Below the pieces are notes generated by a model, which saw nothing but the letters and a program-made list of their open reading frames with translations, had not been told where the DNA came from and did no database searches. From contig NZ_JAUYGD010000032.1 of the NCBI RefSeq assembly GCF_030690725.1, forward strand, positions 82,350 through 146,349: a DNA stretch of 64,000 bases, in the 5' to 3' direction. This stretch comes from Pseudomonas sp. GTDB lineage: Bacteria; Pseudomonadota; Gammaproteobacteria; Pseudomonadales; Pseudomonadaceae. The position numbers and the translations under genes were made by a program. Positions 16,477 to 27,836 of this stretch are shown here, piece after piece (positions within the stretch are counted from its first letter, which is position 1; each line of letters begins with the position of its first letter).

Positions 16477-17370
16477 TTAACCTTCACCGTTCGCGGGGCC
16501 CGAGCCTTGTTTGCGCTCAAAGCGACCACGAAAATCAAGCAGACTGTCGACAATGGCCAAAACCACCAGTAACGGATAAGTCAGCTGCATAAACAGCAAC
16601 AGCGTGATGTACAACCCGACCAGCCAGAACTTACCTAGCCGACCTTGCGCCACCATCCCATGCAACAGGGCGATGCCCGCAAACGCTAACGGCACACTGC
16701 ACAACGGAGTCAGCATGGCCATTTGCGGACCCAGATTGGGCCCCAACAGCATGCCTACCAGCAGCAACATCGCCAGCGGGGTCGGAAGGCGTAGCGCGCG
16801 AAACTCGCGGCCAAAACCACCCGGGTTATACAACTGCGCCTGCCAGAAGCGCCCAAGCATCAGGCTCAACAGGCTGACTATCTGCAACAACGCCGCGATC
16901 AATCCGGTCAGTACCGGTGCAACCAGGCTATCCAGACGCGCTCGCTCATCCACCGACATCTGTTGGTGAACCCCATCAAGCATTTGCGGCATAAGCTTTT
17001 GCAGCTCAAGCGCCATTGCCTCGATGGGTTCGCGGAACACCGCACCCAAGACCAGCCCATACACCAGGCCCAATGCCACGCTGCACAGCAGCACACGATT
17101 CCAGGACAGGTTGGCGCGTAACAACAACGCCAATCCCAGCGCACCGAGCAACACCAACAGGGTGCGCGGCTCACCGAAATACCACCAGCCAATGGCCGGT
17201 AGCAGGGCCCAGGCGAGGATGCCAAAGGCATCACTCCAACCGCGCCGCAGAAGCACCAGGCTTCCAGCGGCAGCACTTAACCAGAACAACAGCGGCAACG
17301 CCGCAGAAACCACCACTACGAGAGTGGCCTGCATACGGCCGCGCATAATGAATTCAGCTATGGCGCGCAT
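16477..17370 (-). CDS. DUF2232-like multi-pass membrane protein between rpsR and rplI
   Basis: A 297-residue hydrophobic protein with about eight membrane segments (for example VVVVSAALPLLFWLSAAAGSLVLL near residue 17, LLVLLGALGLALLL, and LVGLYITLLLFMQLTYPLLVVLAIVDSLLDFR at the C-terminus). The position inside the ribosomal operon is the same as PA4933 in P. aeruginosa. It resembles the DUF2232/YybS group. Function is unknown; conserved co-transcription with S6, S18 and L9 is the only clue. Confidence 0.75.
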   Translation of the reverse strand: MRAIAEFIMRGRMQATLVVVVSAALPLLFWLSAAAGSLVLLRRGWSDAFGILAWALLPAIGWWYFGEPRTLLVLLGALGLALLLRANLSWNRVLLCSVALGLVYGLVLGAVFREPIEAMALELQKLMPQMLDGVHQQMSVDERARLDSLVAPVLTGLIAALLQIVSLLSLMLGRFWQAQLYNPGGFGREFRALRLPTPLAMLLLVGMLLGPNLGPQMAMLTPLCSVPLAFAGIALLHGMVAQGRLGKFWLVGLYITLLLFMQLTYPLLVVLAIVDSLLDFRGRFERKQGSGPANGEG

Positions 17371-17406
17371 GCGATCTATCCCTTACTTCTTGTCGAACAT
17401 CCGGTC

Positions 17407-17637
17407 TCAGCGGCCGTGGCTGTCGGTGTAAGGCAGCAGGGCCAGGAAGCGGGCGCGCTTGATAGCGGTAGCCAGCTGACGCTGATAACGAGCCTTAGTA
17501 CCGGTGATACGGCTAGGAACGATCTTGCCGGTTTCCGAGATGTAAGCTTTCAGCGTGTTGAGATCTTTGAAATCGATCTCTTTCACTTCTTCTGCAGTAA
17601 AACGGCAGAATTTACGACGACGGAAGAAACGTGCCAT
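17407..17637 (-). CDS. rpsR: 30S ribosomal protein S18
   Basis: 76 residues, standard length, with the typical basic start [15 protein letters not shown] and the [13 protein letters not shown] and [13 protein letters not shown] blocks. S18 binds the central domain of 16S rRNA as a heterodimer with S6. It is 28 bases downstream of rpsF. Confidence 0.97.
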   Translation of the reverse strand: MARFFRRRKFCRFTAEEVKEIDFKDLNTLKAYISETGKIVPSRITGTKARYQRQLATAIKRARFLALLPYTDSHGR

Positions 17638-17665
17638 GAGAGTGGCTCCTCAATAGATCCGTGGA

Positions 17666-18088
17666 TTACTCGTCAGCGTTGTCGCTGTCGTTGTTGTCGC
17701 TGTCATCGCCATCAACAGAATCGGCGTTATCAGGACGGTCACGACGCTCACGGCGCTCACTGCGGTTTTCTTCGGCCTTGAGCATCTCGGACTGGTCAGT
17801 AACGGCCTCGTCGCGACGGATGACCAGGTTACGGATCACGGCATCGTTGTAACGGAAGTTGTCTTCCAGCTCAGCCAGGGCTTTACCGGTGCACTCAACG
17901 TTAAGCATCACGTAGTGAGCTTTGTGGACGTTGTTGATGGCGTAAGCCAGCTGACGACGGCCCCAATCTTCCAGGCGGTGAATCTTGCCGCCGTCTTCTT
18001 CGATCAGCTTGGTGTAACGCTCAACCATGCCGCCGACTTGCTCGCTCTGGTCCGGGTGAACCAGAAAGATGATTTCGTAATGACGCAT
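17666..18088 (-). CDS. rpsF: 30S ribosomal protein S6
   Basis: 140 residues. The first 95 form the S6 fold ([18 protein letters not shown] and [24 protein letters not shown]). The tail from about residue 105 is acidic and low in complexity (repeated D, N and S, ending DNADE), a variable feature of S6 that can be glutamylated by RimK in some bacteria. The start has a good AAGGAG site 6 bases upstream. First gene of the rpsF-rpsR-DUF2232-rplI operon; see the promoter and leader hairpin upstream. Confidence 0.96.
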   Translation of the reverse strand: MRHYEIIFLVHPDQSEQVGGMVERYTKLIEEDGGKIHRLEDWGRRQLAYAINNVHKAHYVMLNVECTGKALAELEDNFRYNDAVIRNLVIRRDEAVTDQSEMLKAEENRSERRERRDRPDNADSVDGDDSDNNDSDNADE

Positions 18089-18109
18089 AAATGCTCCTTA
18101 CGGGTTGTA

Positions 18110-18133
18110 GCCTGCCGCCAAATGCGGTCAGGC
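18110..18133 (-). promoter_or_regulatory. Candidate S6:S18 autoregulatory leader hairpin
   Basis: On the minus strand GCCTG, A, CCGC, a 5-base loop, GCGG, CAGGC form a two-part hairpin ending about 11 bases before the rpsF ribosome site. The exposed A and the CCG-containing upper stem recall the leader by which the S6:S18 complex controls its own operon in many bacteria. The match to that motif is by eye only. Confidence 0.45.
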
Positions 18134-18209
18134 AAGGAGTGAATTTCACTTGTTTGTCTTGCTGAAACAGAAAGGCGCAAAAGCGCCTGCCGTCGCGGCA
18201 AGGGGCGAC

Positions 18210-18238
18210 ATTCTAGTGAAGCCCCCCGCCACACGCAA
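18210..18238 (-). promoter_or_regulatory. Sigma-70 promoter of the rpsF operon
   Basis: Minus strand: TTGCGT (18238-18233), 17-base spacer, TAGAAT (18215-18210). The -10 matches 5 of 6. Transcription would start near 18203, giving a leader of about 115 bases that contains two hairpins. Confidence 0.6.
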
Positions 18239-18317
18239 GGTGAACTGGTGATTATTTGAACAACTCAATGCGATTGCACGAGCAGGAAGACGCTACTTAC
18301 GACTCAATAGCTGCGGG

Positions 18318-19073
18318 TTACTTCTTGCTGCCAGCCTTGCGCTGACGCAACGCCTCAAACAGGCACACCCCAGTGGCCACCGATACGTTGAGGCTGCTGA
18401 CGCTGCCCGCCATCGGTAGTTTGACCAGGTAATCACAGTGCTCGCGAGTCAGCCGGCGCATGCCTTTGCCTTCAGCGCCCATGATCAGCACGGTTGGCCC
18501 GGTCAGATCATGCTCGTACAACTCCATCTCAGCCTCGCCAGCAGTACCAACAACCCACAGGCCGCGCTGCTGGAGTTTCTCCAAGCTGCGCGCCAGGTTG
18601 GTCACCGCCACCTGCGGAATCACTTCAGCCGCACCGCAGGCGACTTTACGCACGGTAGCGTTAAGCGTTGCGGATTTGTCCTTCGGCACAATTACGGCCA
18701 GCGCACCGGCCGCATCGGCGGTACGCAGACAGGCACCGAGGTTGTGTGGGTCGGTCACGCCGTCGAGCACCAGCAACAAAGGGGCGCCCTCGGTACGGTC
18801 AAGCAGCTCGTCGAGCATCGCCTCGCCCCAGACCTGGCTGGGGCTGACATCGGCGACTACGCCCTGATGCACACCACCCTCGACCCAGGCATCCATCTCG
18901 CGGCGCTCGCACTGGCCAACCGCGACCCGCGCATCCGCAGCTAGCGCCAGAAGCACCTGAACCCGCGGATCATTACGCCCTTCGGCCAGCCAGATCTGCT
19001 TGACCCGTTTCGGATGATGACGCAGCAACGCCTCTACAGCATGCACGCCATAGATTTTTTCCAGCTGACTCAT
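18318..19073 (-). CDS. rlmB: 23S rRNA 2'-O-methyltransferase RlmB (SpoU family)
   Basis: 251 residues. It methylates the 2'-OH of G2251 (E. coli numbering) in the peptidyl-transferase region of 23S rRNA. The N-terminal substrate domain starts KIYGVHAVEALLRHHP; the SPOUT domain has the trefoil-knot motifs LDGVTDPHNLGACLRTADA, LIMGAEGKGM and PMAGSVSSLNVSVATG. The ATG overlaps the rnr stop by four bases (ATGA), so translation is coupled. Confidence 0.95.
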   Translation of the reverse strand: MSQLEKIYGVHAVEALLRHHPKRVKQIWLAEGRNDPRVQVLLALAADARVAVGQCERREMDAWVEGGVHQGVVADVSPSQVWGEAMLDELLDRTEGAPLLLVLDGVTDPHNLGACLRTADAAGALAVIVPKDKSATLNATVRKVACGAAEVIPQVAVTNLARSLEKLQQRGLWVVGTAGEAEMELYEHDLTGPTVLIMGAEGKGMRRLTREHCDYLVKLPMAGSVSSLNVSVATGVCLFEALRQRKAGSKK

Positions 19074-21616
19074 GACTTCGCCTTACGCTTGCGTGCACCA
19101 CCAGAAGCCGGCGCACCACCTGCAGGCGCACCCTTGCGATGCGCGCCCGGCTTGCCCGCTTTGCTGGCCGGCTTGGCCGACTCACCCTTGGCCGCGCCTT
19201 TACCGGCCTTGCTCTTCGAATCACTGAGCAGCGATTTTTTCAGCGCACGGCTCTTTTCTACGTCGGTATTACCTGGCGCGGTACGCTCACCGCGACGCCC
19301 GGTTTTACCCGCAGCCGATTCAAAACCACCACGGCGCTGACCGGCCGGCACTGCCGTTTTGCCTTCAGCCAGCTCGAAATCGATCTTGCGCTCGTCCAGA
19401 TCAACGCGCATGACCTTGACCTCGACGCTATCGCCCAGGCGGAAACTGCGGCCACTGCGCTCGCCCGCCAAACGGTGATGCACGGGGTCAAAGTGGTAGT
19501 AATCGCCCGGCAAGGCGGTGACGTGCACCAGGCCCTCGACGTAGATGTCCTTCAGCTCGACGAACAGACCAAAGCCCGTCACAGCCGTGATCACACCCGG
19601 GAAGGTTTCACCGACGCGATCCTTCATAAACTCGCACTTGAGCCAGTTCACTACATCGCGAGTCGCCTCATCGGCGCGGCGCTCGGACATCGAGCACTGC
19701 TCGCCGAGCTGCTCGAGAATCGCATCGTCGTATGGGTAGATCCGCGCACGCGGCATGATCGCCGCACCGGCACGCTTGACGTGCGGGGTATCGAGCTTGG
19801 AACGGACCACGCTGCGAATCGCCCTATGGATCAACAGATCCGGGTAGCGACGAATTGGCGAGGTGAAGTGCGCATAGGCCTCGTAATTCAGACCGAAGTG
19901 ACCCTGGTTGTCAGCGCTGTACACCGCCTGGCTGAGCGAGCGCAGCATCACGGTCTGGATCAGGTGGTAATCCGGACGTTCACGAATGCTTTCCAGCAGC
20001 AGCTGGTAGTCCTTGGGCGACGGACCGTCCTTGGACTTGCCACGGTGCAGCGACAGGCCCAGCTCGGTGAGGAACGCTTTGAGTTTCTCTACGCGCTCCG
20101 GCGGCGGGCAATCATGCACGCGATACAGGGCCGGAATTTCATGCTTCTGCATAAAGGCGGCGGTGGCTACGTTGGCGGCCAGCATGCATTCTTCGATCAA
20201 CTTGTGCGCATCATTGCGCTGGGTTGGGCGAATCTCGGCGATCTTGCGACCAGCACCGAAGATGATCCGAGTTTCCTGGGTTTCAAAATCGATGGCGCCG
20301 CGCTCATGGCGCGCAGCCAACAGCACCTGATACAGCGAATACAACTGCTTGAGGTGCGGCAGCACTTCTTTGTATTCACCACGCAGAGCTTTGCCTTCGC
20401 TACCCTTGGGCTGCTCAAGCATGGCACTAACTTTGTTGTAGGTCAGGCGCGCGTGGGAATGGATGACCGCTTCGTAAAACTGGTAATCGGTCATCTTGCC
20501 GGTCTTCGAGATACTGATCTCGCAGACCATGGCCAGGCGATCGACATGCGGGTTCAGCGAGCACAGGCCGTTGGACAGCTCTTCCGGCAGCATCGGGATA
20601 ACCCGCTCGGGGAAGTACACCGAGTTGCCACGCACCTGAGCCTCGGCATCCAGCGCCGAATCGATCTTCACATAATGGGAAACGTCGGCGATGGCGACAT
20701 AGAGCTTCCAGCCGCCGGAGAACAACCGCCAGTTGCTGCCGTTCTTTTCGCAGTACACAGCGTCATCAAAGTCGCGGGCATCTTCACCGTCGATGGTGAC
20801 GAACGGCAGATGGCGCAGATCGATGCGCTTCTCTTTGTCCTTCTCTTCGACTTCCGGCTTGAGCTTGCGCGCTTCTTTCACTACAGCTTCGGGCCAGACG
20901 TGGGGAATGTCGTAGCTGCGCAGGGCAACGTCGATTTCCATGCCCGGCGCCATATAGTTGCCAACCACTTCAACCACATCACCCTGGGGCTGGAAGCGCG
21001 TCGTCGGCCAGTGGGTGATTTTCACCTCAACGAACTGACCCTGCTTGGCGCCGGCATTACGCCCTGGCGTAACCAGAACCTCCTGCTGAATCTTCGGGTT
21101 GTCGGCGACTACAAAGCCGACACCGCTTTCTTCGTAATAACGACCAACGATGCTTTCGTGGGCGCGGGAGATGACCTCAACCACGGCACCTTCACGACGA
21201 CCACGACGGTCAAGGCCGGAAACCCGCGCCAACGCACGGTCACCATCGAACACCAGGCGCATTTGCGCAGGGCTCAGGAACAGGTCATCGCTGCCGTCAT
21301 CCGGCACCAGAAAGCCAAAGCCATCGCGATGACCGCTGACACGACCCAGAATCAGGTCAAGCTTGTCGACCGGGGCATAGGTGCCGCGACGGGTATAGAT
21401 CAGTTGACCATCGCGCTCCATAGCGCGTAAACGACGACGCAGCGCTTCGAGCTGCTCTTCAGTGGCCATGCCAAATTCATCAGCCAGCTCTTCACGGCTC
21501 GCCGGGGAGCCACGGTCAGACAAGTGCTGCAGGATCAGCTCGCGACTTGGAATGGGGTTTTCGTATTTTTCCGCTTCACGAGCGGCCTCGGGATCGAGGG
21601 ATTGCCAATCGGCCAT
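19070..21616 (-). CDS. rnr: Ribonuclease R
   Basis: An 848-residue 3'-5' exoribonuclease that degrades structured RNA. Order: N-terminal helix-turn-helix (about 20-85), two cold-shock domains, the RNB catalytic domain (TIDGEDARDFDDAVY near residue 275 holds the metal-binding aspartates), an S1 domain (VGETFPGVITAVTGFGLFVEL near residue 660), and a long basic tail from about 755 rich in K, A, G and R. The tail in RNase R aids unwinding and ribosome contact. It overlaps rlmB by four bases. In P. aeruginosa the same rnr-rlmB pair occurs. Confidence 0.96.
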   Translation of the reverse strand: MADWQSLDPEAAREAEKYENPIPSRELILQHLSDRGSPASREELADEFGMATEEQLEALRRRLRAMERDGQLIYTRRGTYAPVDKLDLILGRVSGHRDGFGFLVPDDGSDDLFLSPAQMRLVFDGDRALARVSGLDRRGRREGAVVEVISRAHESIVGRYYEESGVGFVVADNPKIQQEVLVTPGRNAGAKQGQFVEVKITHWPTTRFQPQGDVVEVVGNYMAPGMEIDVALRSYDIPHVWPEAVVKEARKLKPEVEEKDKEKRIDLRHLPFVTIDGEDARDFDDAVYCEKNGSNWRLFSGGWKLYVAIADVSHYVKIDSALDAEAQVRGNSVYFPERVIPMLPEELSNGLCSLNPHVDRLAMVCEISISKTGKMTDYQFYEAVIHSHARLTYNKVSAMLEQPKGSEGKALRGEYKEVLPHLKQLYSLYQVLLAARHERGAIDFETQETRIIFGAGRKIAEIRPTQRNDAHKLIEECMLAANVATAAFMQKHEIPALYRVHDCPPPERVEKLKAFLTELGLSLHRGKSKDGPSPKDYQLLLESIRERPDYHLIQTVMLRSLSQAVYSADNQGHFGLNYEAYAHFTSPIRRYPDLLIHRAIRSVVRSKLDTPHVKRAGAAIMPRARIYPYDDAILEQLGEQCSMSERRADEATRDVVNWLKCEFMKDRVGETFPGVITAVTGFGLFVELKDIYVEGLVHVTALPGDYYHFDPVHHRLAGERSGRSFRLGDSVEVKVMRVDLDERKIDFELAEGKTAVPAGQRRGGFESAAGKTGRRGERTAPGNTDVEKSRALKKSLLSDSKSKAGKGAAKGESAKPASKAGKPGAHRKGAPAGGAPASGGARKRKAKS

Positions 21617-21729
21617 TAGAGGTAATTCACCTTATCTACACAAATTCGGTTTGCCATGTGCCTATTGAAGCGCGAAACCACTGTCCAGGTCAGCCCGGCA
21701 CACAGAATAAAATTTTTTAACAACAGGGG

Positions 21730-21758
21730 TTTACAAGTAAAAACTCGGTCCGTATTAT
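21730..21758 (+). promoter_or_regulatory. Strong sigma-70 promoter of tRNA-Leu
   Basis: TTTACA (5 of 6), a 17-base spacer, TATTAT (5 of 6). The GC-rich stretch GCGCGCC follows, typical of stable-RNA promoters under stringent control. It lies about 75 bases before the tRNA. Confidence 0.75.
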
Positions 21759-21831
21759 GCGCGCCACAACGACGGGAAACGAAGTTAACCGAGTTGTAGT
21801 TGATAGCAAATAAGCAAGTTTTGCAATCAAT

Positions 21832-21918
21832 GCCCAGGTGGTGAAATTGGTAGACACGCCAGCTTCAGGTGCTGGTGACCTTACGGTCGTGGAAGTTCGA
21901 GTCTTCTCCTGGGCACCA
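21832..21918 (+). tRNA. tRNA-Leu, anticodon CAG
   Basis: 87 bases including an encoded CCA. The acceptor arms GCCCAGG and CCTGGGC pair fully. The anticodon arm is CCAGC, loop TTCAGGT, GCTGG, with CAG at 21866-21868, reading CUG codons. A long variable arm is present, as expected for a class II tRNA, and the T-loop GTTCGAGTC is intact. A P. aeruginosa tRNA-Leu sits at the same place next to rnr. Confidence 0.96.
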
Positions 21919-21922
21919 ATTC

Positions 21923-21951
21923 AAAAAACCGAGCCACTGGCTCGGTTTTTT
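21923..21951 (+). terminator. Intrinsic terminator after tRNA-Leu
   Basis: A perfect 13-base stem (A-run plus CCGAGCC, loop ACT, GGCTCGG plus T-run) beginning 5 bases after the CCA end. It can also serve the convergent MCP gene. Confidence 0.92.
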
Positions 21952-22023
21952 ATTGCCTGCGATTTAACCCATCACAGCGCAATCAATTCGGCGGGCACTT
22001 ACGCATGCCCACCCTGATCCAGC

Positions 22024-23958
22024 TTAAACGCGAAACTGCCCCAGACTGGCCTTGAGTTTCTTCGCCAAACCATCCAGCACCCGACCGCTATTCGCCGTCG
22101 CCGCCACAGCCTCCGCCGCCCGCTGCGCCTCGCGATGAATCACCTCGACACGCCCACGCACAGCATCCGCGCCCTCCGCCTGGTGCGCGGCCGCCTCGGT
22201 CGCGGCGTTGATTGCACCATGCACCTCTTCCACCGCCTCACGCACCGACTGCTGCACCCGCGCACTTTCGCGCAATGCCGCCAAGCCCTGATCCGCCTGC
22301 TTGCCCGCCTGACCAATAGCCTCAACCGCTTCGCGCGCGCCCTGCTGCAGCGCGCCGATATGGGTCTGGATATCGCCGGTGGACTGCTGCGTCTTGCTCG
22401 CCAGCGCGCGCACCTCATCCGCCACCACAGCAAAACCGCGACCGCTTTCACCCGCTCGCGCCGCTTCAATCGCCGCATTCAGAGCGAGCAGGTTGGTCTG
22501 TTCGGCGATAGAGCGAATCACCGTCAGCACTACCTCAATCTGCTCACTCTGCTTGGCCAGCCGCTCGATGACTGCCGAGCCGGTTTCCACACGCCGCACC
22601 AACTCCTCAATCGAGCCACCCACACGCAGCGCAATCGCGGCATTGTCATCCGCGGCCTGACGAATCGCCCCGACGCGCTGTAACGCCTCGCGCATGGCGT
22701 GACTTTCCGCCTGCGCCTCACCCGCCATTTCCGCCAGCGCCTGCAGACTGCCCGCCACCTCATCGCGCTGACGCTCGGCAGCCGACTCGGCCGCCGCACT
22801 GCGCGAGGCCAGATTGCCGATTTCCTGCCCGGTGAGCGATGCCACCTCACCCGCCTCGCGCACAATCGGCTGCAACTTGGCGACGAAGCGATTGACCGCC
22901 GCCGCCATATCGCCAATTTCATCACGACTATTGAGCTCGACCCGGCGAGTCAAATCCCCCTCGCCCGCAGCCCAGTCATTCAGTACCGCAATCAATGTAT
23001 GCAGCTTGCTGACCACTCGCCGCCCCAGCACCAGCGCCAACACCAGCAGAATCACCACCGCAACCACCACCAGGCCCATGCTGATATTCCAGCGCAAACC
23101 GGCTGCAGCTTGCTGCACCACCTCGCGACTGCTCTGCTCCATGCCGCCGGCTGCCTCACGCGCCACGCTCAACCGCGCCGCCAGGGCGTCCGCACTGCTG
23201 GTGGCGGCACCACTCAAACTGTCGGAAACCAACTGCCCACTGCTGTCGATCAGGCTGACGAAACGCTGATCCAGCTTCGCCAATTCCTCATCCACTGACG
23301 CCGTGGAAACCCCCAAAAGAACCTTGCCGATATCCGAACCCATCGGGCTGATCGTCGCCTCGGCGATATACACACCCGGATCACTGGCAGCGGCCTGCAA
23401 CACCTTATCCAGCGCGCCATCGCCCTCGCCTTTGGCCATCAGCGCACGCACGCGAGAGTCCTGCCGATTGAGGTGCCGCGTCAGCCGCGCGCCTTGTGCA
23501 TCGAGGTACACCGCAAACAACACCGCAGGATTGCGATGCGCGCCACGCGCCAACTCAGTCAGCGCCGGTACATCGGCATCCCAGATTGCCTTGGGCGCAA
23601 CAGCCGATAACAGCTGCGCCAACTCATCAGCGGAACGCTTAAGGTTGCTGTCCAGCACGCCGCGAATCTGCGCCTGCTCCTCAGCCAGCCGCGCGGAAAG
23701 GCCTTTGGCCAACTGCGCCTGAGTGCTGGCAGACAGACTGTCCAGCCCGCCGCGCACTTCATCGCCGGCCTTGGCCAGCTCATCCACCAGACGCGCCGTA
23801 TCAGCCTGCATGCCCTTGGCCAGATCGGCCTCAAGCGTTGCCACCGTGGTACGGGTCAACGCCACCGCCACGACAACCTGAACCAGCAAGGCCACACCCA
23901 GCGCCAGAAACACCGGCAACAACAAACGACTGCGCAGCACAGAAATAATGGCAAACAC
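22024..23958 (-). CDS. Methyl-accepting chemotaxis protein
   Basis: About 644 residues. Order: first membrane helix (about 10-33), a periplasmic domain of about 250 residues, a second membrane helix ([16 protein letters not shown]), HAMP (about 313-365) and the cytoplasmic signalling domain with the conserved hairpin tip ([21 protein letters not shown], then [12 protein letters not shown]). No C-terminal CheR/CheB pentapeptide is visible. The sensor domain starts with a long heptad-like helix and is not a family I can name; the ligand is unknown. GTG 23958 is chosen because AGGAG lies 8 bases upstream; the GTG at 23967 directly abuts that site. P. aeruginosa PAO1 lacks a receptor here (from memory); P. 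putida has one next to purA. Confidence 0.9.
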   Translation of the reverse strand: MFAIISVLRSRLLLPVFLALGVALLVQVVVAVALTRTTVATLEADLAKGMQADTARLVDELAKAGDEVRGGLDSLSASTQAQLAKGLSARLAEEQAQIRGVLDSNLKRSADELAQLLSAVAPKAIWDADVPALTELARGAHRNPAVLFAVYLDAQGARLTRHLNRQDSRVRALMAKGEGDGALDKVLQAAASDPGVYIAEATISPMGSDIGKVLLGVSTASVDEELAKLDQRFVSLIDSSGQLVSDSLSGAATSSADALAARLSVAREAAGGMEQSSREVVQQAAAGLRWNISMGLVVVAVVILLVLALVLGRRVVSKLHTLIAVLNDWAAGEGDLTRRVELNSRDEIGDMAAAVNRFVAKLQPIVREAGEVASLTGQEIGNLASRSAAAESAAERQRDEVAGSLQALAEMAGEAQAESHAMREALQRVGAIRQAADDNAAIALRVGGSIEELVRRVETGSAVIERLAKQSEQIEVVLTVIRSIAEQTNLLALNAAIEAARAGESGRGFAVVADEVRALASKTQQSTGDIQTHIGALQQGAREAVEAIGQAGKQADQGLAALRESARVQQSVREAVEEVHGAINAATEAAAHQAEGADAVRGRVEVIHREAQRAAEAVAATANSGRVLDGLAKKLKASLGQFRV

Positions 23959-24049
23959 GGCAGACACTCCTAACAGCGGTAATGCCTATAACGGCGGGGA
24001 AGCTGATTTATAAAGGCTAGCTCGGATATTTTTACGCGGACCAGAAACG

Positions 24050-24079
24050 ACAAAGGGCCGCCAATTGGCGACCCTTTGT
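24050..24079 (-). terminator. Hairpin terminator after purA
   Basis: ACAAAGGG and CCCTTTGT pair around a 14-base loop that itself pairs as CGCCAATTGGCG. It is 17 bases after the purA stop. On the minus strand CGTTTC follows, a modest U-tract. Confidence 0.65.
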
Positions 24080-24095
24080 GCACTGCCTGTGACTA

Positions 24096-26643
<2,548 letters not shown>

Positions 26644-26680
26644 TTCGCCATTCCCCTCTTGAACCGGGCGGCACAAGCCT

Positions 26681-26866
26681 TCAGTGAAGCCAATAAAGGA
26701 CGGTTGTTCCCAGCAACATGCTGGCCAACCCCAGCAGACGCAGCTGCCTGTCAGACAACTGCGTCAGTTGTAAAAGCGTGTCACGCCAATGGCGCGGACA
26801 TAGGAAGGGCAGGATGCCTTCCAGCACCAGCACGAGACACAACGCGATGCCTAATTCCTGCCACAT
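26681..26866 (-). CDS. Small DUF2065-family membrane protein
   Basis: 61 residues with two membrane helices ([19 protein letters not shown] and [17 protein letters not shown]) separated by a basic loop ([21 protein letters not shown]). This fits the DUF2065 family found beside hflC (PA4940 in P. aeruginosa; YjeT in E. coli). Function is unknown; a role with the HflKC complex has been inferred only from position. ATG 26866 has TGGGAAG a few bases upstream. A terminator hairpin lies about 15 bases before the start, which separates it from hflKC. Confidence 0.85.
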   Translation of the reverse strand: MWQELGIALCLVLVLEGILPFLCPRHWRDTLLQLTQLSDRQLRLLGLASMLLGTTVLYWLH

Positions 26867-26879
26867 GCTTCCCACAGAC

Positions 26880-26905
26880 GCAAAAAAGCCGGGATTTTCC
26901 CGGCT
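26880..26905 (-). terminator. Intrinsic terminator between hflC and the DUF2065 gene
   Basis: Minus strand: AGCCGGGA, 3-base loop, TCCCGGCT, then six T. A strong rho-independent signal that ends 14 bases before the DUF2065 start codon. Confidence 0.8.
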
Positions 26906-26910
26906 GCCGC

Positions 26911-26919
26911 ATGATACCA
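26911..26919 (-). promoter_or_regulatory. Possible extended -10 promoter for the DUF2065-hisZ-purA group
   Basis: Minus strand TGGTATCAT matches the extended -10 form TGnTATAAT with one mismatch. No clear -35. A start here would place the terminator hairpin within the first bases of the message, so the call is tentative. Confidence 0.3.
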
Positions 26920-26933
26920 CGTTTTCCACAAGG

Positions 26934-26963
26934 ATCACCCCGGCGGCTGCCCGCCGGGGTGAT
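26934..26963 (-). terminator. Strong hairpin after hflC
   Basis: A perfect 13-base GC-rich stem (ATCACCCCGGCGG, 4-base loop, CCGCCGGGGTGAT) that begins 4 bases after the hflC stop codon. No U-tract follows, so it may protect the 3' end rather than terminate. Confidence 0.6.
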
Positions 26964-26966
26964 GAC

Positions 26967-27836
26967 TTAAGGCTTGGACTTCTCCAGATAGCGGAAGAAG
27001 TCGCTCTTCGGATCCAGCACCAGCACGTCACGCTTATCGGCGAAGCTCTCGCGATAAGCCCTCAGGCTGCGATAGAACGAATAGAACTCCTGATCCATGC
27101 CGTAGGCCTTGGAATAGATCGCCGCAGCCTGGGCATCACCCTCACCGCGCAGCTCTTCAGCCTGACGGTAGGCATCGGCCAGCAACACACGACGCTGACG
27201 GTCGGCGTCGGCACGAATACCTTCGGCCAGCTCCTTACCCTTGGCACGGTGCTCACGAGCCTCACGCTCACGCTCGGAGCTCATGCGATCAAACACGCTG
27301 CGGTTAACTTCCTTCGGCAGGTCGATGGCCTTGACGCGCACGTCTACCACTTCGATACCCAGCTCACGCTGTGCGGCACGGTTAAGCGATGCGGTTACAT
27401 CAGCCATCAGCGCATCACGCTCACCGGACACCGACTCATGCAGGGTGCGCTTACCGAACTGGTCACGCAGCGACGCTTCCAGACGACGCGCCAGGCGCTC
27501 GTCAGCAATCTGCTTCATACCGGAAGTTGCGGTGTAGTAACGCTCGGCATCCAGCACCCGCCATTTGGCGAAGGCGTCAACCATCAACGCTTTCTTTTCC
27601 AGAGTGAGGAAACGCGAGCTGGTTGAGTCCAGCGTCAGCAGGCGAGCATCAAACTTGCGCACCTGATTGACGTACGGAATCTTCACATGCAGGCCCGGCT
27701 GTACGTCCGGCTGGACGATACGACCGAACTGCAACAGCACCGCACGCTCAGTCTGCGCCACGATGTAGAAGCTGTTCCAGGCGACCAGCGCCAGCACCAC
27801 GCCAACAATAAGGGCGATCAGCGATTTATTGCTCAT
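26967..27836 (-). CDS. hflC: Protease modulator HflC
   Basis: A 289-residue SPFH/prohibitin-domain protein. One N-terminal membrane helix (SLIALIVGVVLALVAWNSFYIV) anchors it; the SPFH domain and a long C-terminal coiled coil (about 190-260, REREAREHRAKGKELAEGIRA) lie in the periplasm. With HflK it forms a large cage around FtsH and tempers its proteolysis. The ATG at 27836 overlaps the hflK stop by one base (TGATG). Confidence 0.95.
   Translation of the reverse strand: MSNKSLIALIVGVVLALVAWNSFYIVAQTERAVLLQFGRIVQPDVQPGLHVKIPYVNQVRKFDARLLTLDSTSSRFLTLEKKALMVDAFAKWRVLDAERYYTATSGMKQIADERLARRLEASLRDQFGKRTLHESVSGERDALMADVTASLNRAAQRELGIEVVDVRVKAIDLPKEVNRSVFDRMSSEREREAREHRAKGKELAEGIRADADRQRRVLLADAYRQAEELRGEGDAQAAAIYSKAYGMDQEFYSFYRSLRAYRESFADKRDVLVLDPKSDFFRYLEKSKP

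Noticed and set aside
19139..21430. A 763-codon open frame antisense to rnr
   Set aside because: Mirror of the rnr coding frame in high-GC DNA. It has no family motifs, no ribosome site and low-complexity composition.
23968..24049. A possible FliA promoter upstream of the chemoreceptor
   Set aside because: GCCGTTAT matches the -10 at only 6 of 8 and no TAAA-like -35 falls at the right distance.
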